A DNA stretch of 64,000 nt from Lolium rigidum (Eukaryota > Streptophyta > Magnoliopsida > Poales > Poaceae): contig NC_061512.1 in the NCBI RefSeq assembly GCF_022539505.1, positions 254,464,510-254,528,509 of the forward strand. The letters run 5' to 3'. Both the position numbers and the translations under genes were made by a program. The notes beneath the pieces are model-generated. The model was given only the letters and a program-made list of their open reading frames with translations. It made no database searches and was not told where the DNA came from. Of this stretch, positions 54,996 to 64,000 are shown piece by piece (positions within the stretch are counted from its first letter, which is position 1; each line of letters opens with the position of its first letter).

Positions 54996-55827
54996 TATTC
55001 AACCTCCGATGGAGTTGCGAAGTGATACTGTTTTGTCTCCACGAGTTAATCACCGCTCCATTTTACGTTAACCAATCCATCCCTAGGATGACCGATATGT
55101 CCTTCATGGGTATGATGAATAGGTCCGCGAAATACACACGATCACATATGGTTAGGACTTGTGCTTCTTTCACGTGGGTTACTAAGATCGTCCCCCCCGC
55201 GGATAGAACAGTTATAGGGGTTTCTAACTCAGAACATCAAAGCCCGAATTTTTCCACAAATTCCAATGCAAGAAATGATGTGGTTGCTCCAGTATCAAAT
55301 AATACTTTGCCAGGATGAGTAAGAATGCTTAGCGTACCTAAGACTGTTTGATCCGACTCTTCCGCTTGTTCCAAAGATGTGCAATTGAGCTTTCCATAAG
55401 GCTTTCCCTTCTTGTTGTTGTAGTTGTAGTTGCGGTTGTTGTTGTTGTTGTTGTTGTTGCGATTGTTGTTGTTGTTATTTCCACCTCGTCCTCCAGAGCT
55501 CTGTCCGCTCCAGGACGCCTTGTTTGGACAATCCGGTTTGATGTGTCCATCCTTCCCACAACCATAACAAATGATTCTGGGTTTCTGACAATCCTTCTGC
55601 AAATGCCCTCTCAGGCCACAATTGTTGCAGATGATCTGGTTAATTGGGTTCTGACTCTGACCTCCCCGGTTGTATTGATTACCAGTAGTAGGTCGATATC
55701 GGGGTTTGAAACTCCGATCGGGTATTGGTTTACCGATTGGGTACTTCCTTGGCTCTATACGAGCCCTCTTCCTCCTCGTCCTCCCGGACTTGCCCGTAGT
55801 CACCCTCGAAAGTGATTGCTGAGTCAA
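54996..55827 (-). pseudogene. Tekay nucleocapsid zinc knuckles and aspartic protease
   Basis: The frame 55237-55827 has two CCHC zinc knuckles (CNNCGLRGHLQKDC and CYGCGKDGHIKPDC), an Asn-rich run, and the protease active site LFDTGATTSFLA. It stops after EKFGL at 55237. Beyond that stop the protease continues readable (ETPITVLSAGG, ADLFIIPM, ISVILGMDWL) to about 55060 with another stop after DWLT. A frameshift joins it to the RT region near 54990. The zinc knuckles package RNA and the protease processes the polyprotein. Confidence 0.9.
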
Positions 55828-56551
55828 TCGGTTCCCGGAATTCGGCAGTCCGTGCCAACCTCAGTTGCATCTTCATGTATGGATTCATGCCTTTCATGAA
55901 CCGCTTCTTCCGCTTCTCCTCTGTATCTACATCCTCAGGTGCATACCTAGATAACCTATTGAAATCCCGAACATACTGCATGATTGGTGCAGTATTCTGT
56001 CTCAGTTCTTCAAACTCCCTCTTCTTCAGCTCCACCACGCTGTCCGGAACATGAGCATCCCGAAACTTCTTCTTGAACTCCTCCCCGGTGAATACCTTAT
56101 CTGGAGGGTGTACTGCTACAAGGTTCTCCCACCATGATGCTGCTGGTCCTGACAACAGATAAGTGGTATATCTAATCTTCTCCTCATCGTTGCAACCAAC
56201 GGTCCTCAGCTTCCTTTCCGTATCCATAAGCCAATCCTCAGCATCCATTGGTTCTGGAGCTGATGTAAATGGTAGTGGTCTTGCATTTTGGAAGTCCGAT
56301 AGTGTTACTCCCTTGCCTTCATTACCCCTATCATTGATGACGTGGGTAAAGAAATCTTGCATGTTCTTGCTCTGGCTTTCCTGGTAACGCCTCCTATCTT
56401 CCTCCATTGACCTCATATACTGTTGGAAATCTGGGTGCATCATTGGGTGTGGTGGTGGTGGTGCATTCTCTGCTCTAGCTGCTGCATCTGCCTCCTCTTT
56501 CTCTCTTGCTTCCCGCTCTCTGCGAGCCTCTTCGGTTTCTACTAACGCCAT
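55730..56551 (-). pseudogene. Tekay gag
   Basis: The frame starts MALVETEEARRERE, has a charged coiled N-terminus and a Pro run. The retrotransposon gag core follows: DAEDWLMDTERKLRTV, YLLSGPAASWWENL, FKKKFRDAHVPDSV, YVRDFNRLSRYAP, KRFMKGMNPYM. It stops at PNR* about 30 codons after the frame of the next part (55827 leftward) becomes the continuing one. A single frameshift therefore separates gag from the zinc knuckles, and in this lineage they normally form one polyprotein. Confidence 0.9.
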
Positions 56552-56836
56552 TTCCCCCTAGTCCTGTAACAAAGAGCGATTACTCATAATTACACCATGC
56601 GAATGTTTTCTGAGCTCAACTCATTGCCCAGAACTAGTCACACAATAAAATCAAAAAGCAAATCCAAAACAAACATTTATTATGTATATACACCGTATAA
56701 TACATAACACACTCACAAACTTATAGTACATGTGGTATATATAAACCACTTATTTGGCTCAAAGCCCAAGCCAACGGGAATTTAAAATACGTTCTATTAC
56801 AATACCACCTAGATTACTTCGTTCTTCCTTGGAGCT

Positions 56837-58038
56837 CTACTCCTCATCGTCTTCATTCGCCTCCGCATACATTCCTGGGGTCCATCCGGTACAGCGACTT
56901 GTCTTTCGGACACCATTCGGAACAAAGGTCCTTCCAGTAGGTATGTAATCTGAATCGGACGAAGTGCCGAGACAGAGATCAGTCATGCCTAAGTAGCTAG
57001 ACAATGACTCGTACATATCCCCAGTAGGATACATACCTCCTTCTTCAGTCATCCATGAAGGATTTCTATTCACCTGACCCCTCATCTTCTTCTTCTTCTT
57101 CTTTTTCTTGGTTCCAGAACTCTCACCTACTTCGTACTGTGATGGTTTAGATAATCCCATCTCCAAATCTAAAGAAATGGAATCAGTACCTTTCTCTTCC
57201 TGCCCGTAGTGTTGGTTAACCCCACCACTCTCATCTCCTGTATCACATGGAATTGGCTCCTCCTCATCACCGAAAGGTTCCCCGAAACGCCAACCCGTCG
57301 AGTTCTCGATCGGTGACTCCGAGCAATTTATGTTCCATGAGTGGTCTCCCCCATATCCAGTATCATACGATGCTGACACGTGTGGATAGTGCGGAACAAA
57401 GTTGGGTGTAAGTGGATCTTTCTTGGGCAACTGGTCACTCAAATCTACATAGCTGTCTAGGCTAAAGAATGGTGTAGTATGTTGTGGTTGTGCCCTCAAT
57501 TCATGCATCCGAGCTTGGACTTTATCAGGGTCCGTGAACTCATCTAGCATATGGTCAATCTCACCTCTCATCTTCATGTGTAAAAGGTACATCGTGGTCA
57601 ATAAAGACTTACAGCTATCCATGTGTTGTGTTGCAGCTTCAGGACTTCTGTGTGCTAACACCAAATGATTAAGAGTGGGATCCTCATCTTCCTCGGCATG
57701 AGGTATATGAGAAAACTCTGAACATAGGAGTTCTACTGACTTGTGTTGCCTTATCTCAAGGATTGCCTTGAATAGGCCCATATGGTAGGCTGTGGTGATA
57801 GTTTTGGCTTCTCCGTATGGCATTATACGACTCATCAGCAGTTTTTCCGGTAGTTGGACCGATACTCTGCATTTGGCTAGGATTTCCCCATCATAGTAGG
57901 TATACTTGATAACAGGTATCCAGTGGATCACAATGAAGTTCCTTCGACATCCCACAGGAGAGCTGTTATTGGTCCATCATAATCACCAAGCCAACCCTCA
58001 ACCTTCCTCAAAGTCCTCTTAGGAAACGTGTACGCCAT
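56837..58038 (-). pseudogene. Extra ORF between primer site and gag, about 400 aa, one frameshift
   Basis: An ATG at 58036-58038 opens MAYTFPKRTLRKVEGWLGDY, and reading shifts by one base near 57953. It then stays open for 372 residues to the stop at 56837: HWIPVIKYTYYDGEILAKCRV, GLFKAILEIRQHKSVELL, then an acidic region, a Lys run at about 57095 and a final acidic DDEE. I recognise no domain. It lies on the same strand as gag and 290 bases upstream of it. It could be a lineage-specific accessory protein of the element, and the single shift may be mutation or a consensus error. Confidence 0.7.
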
Positions 58039-58242
58039 TATGGCTGTATACAAAAGCAGAATATTAGTAGTGATAATGCATCATAATAGCTATAATAAAG
58101 AATTATCGCACTAAAATATATGGTTTTGCTATTCTCAAGTGAATAATCACCATACTTCTAGAGAATCCTTTACTATTTCTACTAGACTCCTACGGTGTTT
58201 CTTCCCTATACTAGATTTTTCCAACCTAAGGTCGCAACATTT

Positions 58243-58254
58243 GCTCCGATACCA
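58243..58254 (-). promoter_or_regulatory. Primer-binding site of the Tekay element (tRNA-Met-like)
   Basis: On the minus strand TGGTATCGGAGC lies two bases inside the 5' LTR. It matches the common initiator-tRNA-Met primer site TGGTATCAGAGC at 11 of 12 positions. Confidence 0.85.
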
Positions 58255-58256
58255 GC

Positions 58257-61200
58257 TGCGGTGACCCGAAGCATACCACTTGCATGTTGTAGTATACAAG
58301 TCGTTGATATGATCTTTGTGAAGGGACTTCTTCACAAATTGCCATATCCCTCAGAGTGGTACAACAGAAACATTGCAGGTCATAACACTCCATACTTTAT
58401 TACAAACATTGTCTTAACAAGTTGGTATTCTCACAGGTCCTATGAGAACACCCTAAGATACTACTAAAGTACAATTACATCTCATACTATAGATAAAAGA
58501 GCTCAACAACTTATTTAGGTAAGTTCTACGTTGCTCGGCTCTATGATGCTAGGGTATGTCACTACTCCTCCACCTCCGTGTCATCTGGTCCGTAGACTAT
58601 CCCATATTCTACGCCTTCCACTCCGCCGGTAAGATCGGGTTCTTCGTAGACCAGCTCGTAGCTTCCTTCCGGTGCTCCATCGTTGATGGCCTCCACTTCC
58701 GGATCACGGTCTAGCAAGGGTGTCGAAAGAAAGTGAGTACGAGAGGTACTCGGCAAGTTCTAAAAGAATAAAAAGGTGTTTGATGCACTAGCTACGACCA
58801 TTGATCGGAAATCGCAGGTCAATGCATGTTTTTGAAATCATTTCTTCAAAAGGTTGCTTTTATTATGAAAACTATGGCCGTCGGTCTTCACGGAGTTGAC
58901 CAGAACTTCACGGAGTTCCTTTCCTGCCGCGTTCGCAGTTCCCTTCCCGGAACAGGGAGTGACAGCCACCATTTGATACACTCTGCAGAGGTGCGTTACT
59001 TTTCCCACAAGAGATCTCACCCTTTTTGCCATCCGCAGGGACTTGCCCCCGTTCACACTTCCTTTGGTGTGAGGCCAGGTATAAAGATCCAAGCCCACAC
59101 CGCCTTCTCCGCGACTGCAAACCCACCCTTTTGTCCAACCGTACACCTCCAGTAGACTTCCCCCGATAATACGGCTTTACTCATGGTGTACTCCGGACAA
59201 TCCTTCATAGATGGTAGAGATTAACATCACTAATGGATGTGGATTTAAAGGGATTTCCCAACCTATTGCGGCAGTGCCTCCAACACCCCACCATCTCTAC
59301 CAATCCGTTGGCGTGCAGAAGGGAAAAGATACGACTGGCTTCCCCAGAGCCATTATTGATCTCATGGTCAACGCAGTTTGTACGGCGCTAGAATCACTGG
59401 ACGGCATTGGTAATTTAATCCTAGGGTGATATAACCCATTGCAATGGAACCTCCACCATATCAACACATACCATGGTTCCATTGCCAGCCACATAGTCAT
59501 ATTCATAGTTGGAAAATAACATTTCATTTGCGATGCAGGAATGATAAGTATATAGCTTTGCATTAAAGTAGTAGAAAATAATCAAGTTGACATGAGCAAG
59601 GGTGAACTTGCCCGTGGACCGCGAGATAGTGCGGTTCAATGCGATTGATGGAACCTGGACCTCGGGTTCTGTAAGAAGCATCATTGTCCGGTAAGGACAA
59701 TGCTATAAAATCCAAATAATGCAATCATGGATGGATTATTTTATGTTGAATCCCTTTACCCCAATGAGTTATTACAATTTAGGGTTGTATTTAAGATTTA
59801 TGTCTTTGACGATAATTTACAATTGATTTAAAAGTATTAATTATTGTAATTCACACAAAGTACAATAATTCAAGGTAAAATTGTTTTACTTGATGATTAC
59901 CTTAGTCATTCCAAAAATAATTTGAAAATATAGAGTTACCTCTATAGTTTTTGGAATAAAAAGGAATATAGTATTTTCTGGGAAAAATACCCCCTTTTAA
60001 AAGAAATGACTTGGAATAGTAGAATTTCATTTTGAAATGTTTGAAAATAAGTATTTGAACTTATTTGAGATTTTTCCTTGAATTTTCATTACAAGGAAAT
60101 AATAATTTTAAATTCCAAGTTATTATTTAAATTCTGAAAATTCATAATTTTGAATTTGTTTCATAAATTCCATTTCATATTTTATTCTTGTTAAGATTTA
60201 TTTTTCATTCATAAATCCAATTTTTATTGGATTTTTTTAGAGTTGTTTATGATTTATTAAAATTTGATAAAGTTTTGGTCTTTTATTAAATGTAAAAAGA
60301 CCAAAATACCCTCTCGGACCCATATTGGGCCCAGCCCAATAACTTAAACCCAGGGATGGCCCAATAAGGCTGATCCCCTTTTGGGTTCGGTGGCGCCGAA
60401 GCGGCCCACCTCGCTCTCACTCACTCGGCCCTCTCACTCACTCGACCTAACCCTAATCTCTGGCGACTCCCGTGGCGATGGCGTCGCCGCCATGGCCGCC
60501 GCCCTGCTCCGGCCATCGTCGAGCTCCTCCGCCGTAGCCACCTACCGATCTAGAACCGCCGCGTGCAGATCTATCGATCTGTCCGCGCAGTTTTCCCCTT
60601 CTCGTCCTCTCCTGGCGAATCGCCTCCGATCTGGATCTCGTGGAGAATCGCCTCGACGAACTCCGGCGAGATCTCGTCCTCGCCGATGATGGGTACGTGC
60701 CTGGGGTTGACCTGGCGCGGGTGCTGCTTGCAGTACTCGTGCCGTCGCCTCAGGTGCTTGCTACGGTGGTGCTGGTTCGTGTCTGGGTTCGCCGGCGTAA
60801 CGTCGGCGCCTTCCCTGGACTTGCAGCTGTTAGGGCCGCGCGAGCACTGCCTCGCCATGCCCTAGCCTCTGCTTCCAGGCGCAAGTAAGTGTTACATCTC
60901 CTCCTTCTCCTCTGTGCGCCTCCCCTCGTTTCTGTTCTTCTTCCTCCTCATACTCTGCTGCTCTCTGGTGATCCTGTGATCATCTAGAGCCATGCTATGG
61001 CTGCGCAATCTTCCTGTGCTTATGTCTACTGCAAGCTCATGGCCAATTCACCATTTACTGGTACTGGCACATGCTGCTTTGCTTGCTGTTCATGATGTGC
61101 TTGTTGTTCATGCGGTGCTTGCTTCTCTACTGCTCCTAGCATGCTCTACACTTGCCATGCTCTATTGTGATTGCTCAACAGCTAACTATAGCATGCTATG

Positions 61201-63301
61201 CTTGATTATGGCTTGCTTGTGCTTACTGGTAAATCATGCTTGCTTGTCTAGGTGTACTTGTGATGCATCTGTGACACTTGTGTGTGTGCCAGTGGTGCCT
61301 GTGATATACTTCAGTGCTTTCTCTGCAAGCCAATGATCCATTGGATCATTCCTTGCTTGTTGTCTAACTTCCCTGTGTAGCTTGGCTTACTATAATTGAT
61401 CCATTTGATCAATTGATTGTCAGTGATAGCTTACTGGCTAATACTGTGGCTAAATGATTCAATTTTCTTGTGATGCTGATGCCTACTTGTGTTGTTGCTC
61501 ATCTTAGCTATCTAGACTTGTTCTAGTGGTTATGGATTAAACTGTGTTGCTTAACGAGTATCTGTCATTGTCAATGCTTAGCATGGATCCGTGATAAATT
61601 CATGCTTGGCTTACTTAATTATGATGAGCTGCTTATGCGAGTGATGATTTAAATGACTTGCTTCGTATATGAATTTGCTTTGTTCATGATTCTTTTACAA
61701 GCAATTAAAGTCCGAATCCATTTCCGGATAGTGATGTGATCTATTTGGCTTTCTCTTAATTGGTGCTAAGTGTGATGTGACCTCGGTAGCCTTGCTACTT
61801 GATTGGTTGCTCACATGGTTGGTTGGATCTTGTTGGCTACTCATCTTTGCTTGCATATTTGGGGATCATAGTAAATATGAATGCCAATATGCTTGCTCGT
61901 GAAGAAATCTAGGGTTTCGATGGTTGCATGCTTAGGATTTTCACGTGTAGTCTCGGCTGCTAATCTTTGCTATCTACTCGGTGCTATCCGTGCATGTGAT
62001 CTTGCTAGTGTGTGCATCCGTGCATGATTTCTAGCTTCGTGCACATGATCTCGTATCTGGAAGGTTTCTATCTTAGTAGCTTTTGGTCAGCGGTAATCCT
62101 TGGTGAAAACCAAGTGATGATCTACCCATATGAGCATCTGCTCATCCCATGCTTAGTTCATGCATATGATGGATTAGATCCATTGGATCTTTTCCAGGAA
62201 CTAGGTATACCTTGTTCCAGCTCCTAGAAAGAAATGCTTTGTTGATGCAGACTTGGGTTTGTGTCACAGCCCTTCACCTCCAGATCTTGGATGATCTTCT
62301 CAGGTCACCATGATCTCTGGTGGTTTGAGTGGTTGTGTGTGTTGGTTCGGTTCTTGCTCAAGAACTGGATGAACTGAGCTTGTTCTTGCTTCACCCTTAC
62401 CTGGTGAATCTTATCTGGTCGACTGGTTATGATTTCTAGGGTTTGTGCCCCTTTTATATGAACCCTACTTCTATCCTTGCATTGACACACAAGCCTGGCT
62501 TGCTTGGTGACTAAGCTGATGCATGGCCTTGCTGTTGCTGCCCAGCACACTTGAGCTGTGTGCTCTCATATGCTGAAACTTGAGCCCCTGGTGTGTGCTC
62601 AGGTTTGGTCTGCTGCTGCCCTTATCTTGTGCTGTCCTTGGTTTTGGACAAGCACAAGTGTGTTGTGACAGTTTGCACTGTCCAAACTGAATCTTTGGCT
62701 AACACTAACATTCTGGCTAGTGTTGATTCTTTGTTTTGCAGGTTTTGAAGATGGACATGACCAGAAGATATTCTCCAAGTCATTTAGTCTAGGTTTTAGT
62801 TTAGGAGCAAAATTGTAATCTTTATTTTCATTTCTGTTTATTATTCATCCATTCTTGTATCAAGAATATTGTAAAGACTTTGTAATCTGTGTTGTGATAT
62901 CAATAAAGCCCAAGTTTTTGTTTATGAACTTTTGCTTTATGTAATATTTATATTCGGAATAAATATTGTATTTATTATTCACTTTGAAATTCAAAGTTGT
63001 TTGAATTCATAAGTTGTGTTTTAAATTATGAATTCTATTTTTATATTGTTCAATGCTTATTGTTAAATGTATTAACACTTGTCAAATGAAATCAATTCCC
63101 CAAATCAACAAGATACAAAAGAGATCATGTCGAAATTTCCCTAACTCACATTGCCTAACCCTAAGTGCAAAATGAGAGAGAACCTCGATCCCTCTTAGGT
63201 TTAGTTGCAATAAGGCGCGAAAATTTTCCCCGTTTTGCAATGAAATGCACATCCCATTTCTAAATCTACCCTTCGTTGTTCCTATGTTCTGGGTTATTAC
63301 A
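58257..63301 (-). repeat. 5' LTR of the Tekay element, 5045 bp
   Basis: It has the same ends as the left LTR, and the length differs by four bases. It is nearly identical over most of its length, but with a dense patch of differences at 61548-62095 (see findings). The TATA-like box on the minus strand is at 62448-62459. Confidence 0.93.
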
Positions 63302-64000
63302 ATCTGGCCTTTGAAGAAGTTGTGCACCGCCCGCCTCCGGGGAGACATTCCTTCTGTCGACGCTGTCAACAGGGACATGTCCTCCTTGCGTTTTTTGAGC
63401 TACATCTTCTCCTCTTGCCTCTTGAGCAGCGCCGCCCACCTTTCATCGGTTTTTTTTGTCGCAAAAGAGCAGGGTCGAGGAGACCTCGGCGAGGCACTGT
63501 GTGATCGATGCCTGCATCTTCTCGGTCAACGCAGCGTCGGCTAAGGTGGCCTTAGCAGCATTGTTGCTGATAGGATGCCCTGCCGATAGGGCGCCCTGTC
63601 GATGTTCCAGATCAATGGTGTCTTTCCCCTTCGACAACGAATGGCGCGGTAGCTGCCATTTCTCGTTCGTTTTGAGCTTGCTATAGAAATGCATCAGCGC
63701 CAGCACAAAAGACTTATGACCTTCCGAGTTCTTCCGGTACAACTCCATGGCCTTGTTGAACTAAAGAAAGGAAGTGCAATCAGATCGTCGAACAAAAAGT
63801 AGGCACTAAAGATTATCTAAGAAAGAGGCGTACCACGCCGCTGACGTTCCTGCCGCTGTCGTCTCTGGTCTCGGCCTCGTTATGGTACAGATGGAACGTG
63901 TTCACCGAAGCCTGGATGATGGCCCATCGCGTCGACATTGCCTTTTGGCTCCTCTTCATTGTTACTTTGCGGTAATTGACGTTGATTAGCTTGCGCTCAT
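63302..64000 (-). pseudogene. Harbinger ORF1 (Myb/NAM-associated), central part
   Basis: On the minus strand the exon from about 63995 leftward reads KRSQKAMSTRWAIIQASVNTF and YHNEAETRDDSGRNVSGV. An intron follows (63761-63833, GT..AG). The next exon reads FNKAMELYRKN, FVLALMHFYSKLKTNEKWQL, ISNNAAKATLADAAL and ends in a stop after CDKKNR (about 63443). It then continues in a shifted frame to RRRAVHNFFKGQI at 63302. This matches the NAM-associated C-terminal domain of Harbinger ORF1. The start of the gene is off the right edge, and the stop makes it broken. Confidence 0.75.

Larger units (their letters stand above)
46921..63301 (-). mobile_element. Full-length Tekay/Del-type chromovirus, 16.4 kb, target duplication ATCTG
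   Basis: Two LTRs (46921-51961 and 58257-63301) flank a minus-strand coding region. The element is bounded by ATCTG at 46916-46920 and 63302-63306. Gene order on the minus strand: 5' LTR, primer site, extra ORF, gag, zinc knuckles and protease, RT, RNase H, integrase with C-terminal chromodomain, polypurine tract, 3' LTR. This order plus the chromodomain marks a chromovirus, and the very long LTRs fit the Tekay/Del lineage. Several frameshifts and stops break the coding region although the LTRs are still very similar. Confidence 0.95.
46404..64000 (-). mobile_element. PIF/Harbinger-like element (ORF1 part), split by the Tekay element; runs off the window
   Basis: The left end reads AAGCATCTTCAGCCAGTCG after TAA (46401-46403). 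From memory this resembles the GAGCATCTCCAGCC terminus and TWA target of grass Harbinger elements. The only gene seen is a minus-strand Myb/NAM-associated ORF, in two pieces on either side of the Tekay insertion. The DDE transposase and the other terminus would lie beyond 64000. Confidence 0.6.

Noticed and set aside
55348..55815. 155-residue plus-strand frame with Val/Ile runs
   Set aside because: It is antisense to the Asn-rich nucleocapsid region of the Tekay element.

Overview
The window is nuclear DNA of a grass, most likely a Pooideae/Triticeae species. The evidence is GC-rich first exons, spliced genes, and several LTR types that I recognise from wheat-like genomes (LTRs starting TGATACGTC next to AAGCTTGGGGATGC-type polypurine tracts, and a long LTR starting TGTAATAACCC). 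I found no bacterial features and no CRISPR array. There is one apparently intact host gene, an eight-exon tubby-domain protein (154-2009, +). Almost everything else is transposable elements or satellite.

Layout. 1-2.6 kb: tubby gene. 2.6-3.4 kb: short 5'-truncated LINE with a 28-bp target duplication. 3.8-7.5 kb: decayed minus-strand Ty3/Gypsy element, split by an unclassified insert full of GCGGTAC/GTACCGC palindromes. 7.5-12.0 kb: LTR and internal remains of a second minus-strand Gypsy, split by a Helitron and ending at a CACTA terminus that runs into a 100-N assembly gap (12109-12208). 12.2-16.8 kb: 3' half and 1.6-kb LTR of a plus-strand Gypsy with no visible pol. 16.8-24.6 kb: satellite array with exact higher-order periodicity. 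24.7-25.1 kb: foldback MITE. 25.1-28.3 kb: long LTR, probably solo. 28.3-46.2 kb: L1-type LINE whose endonuclease domain is split by a 12.4-kb CACTA transposon (30213-42623, target duplication CAT). That CACTA carries a Helitron and a 388-bp solo LTR, each inside its transposase reading frame, plus a second TNPD-like gene. 46.4-64.0 kb: PIF/Harbinger-like element whose Myb/NAM-associated ORF is split by a 16.4-kb Tekay-type chromovirus (46921-63301, LTRs of about 5.04 kb, target duplication ATCTG).

How it fits together. Several insertions can be proven from the sequence because the interrupted reading frame resumes exactly after removal of the insert plus one target duplication. The order of events is therefore readable: LINE, then CACTA, then Helitron and solo LTR; Harbinger, then Tekay; Gypsy-1, then Gypsy-2 LTR, then Helitron. 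The element genes are mostly broken by frameshifts and stops, many of them CAG to TAG. The two Tekay LTRs also show clusters of CTG/CAG versus CG-type differences that look more like consensus errors at methylated CHG sites than evolution.

Coordinates of termini, target duplications and splice sites were read by eye. Family names are from memory and could not be searched.
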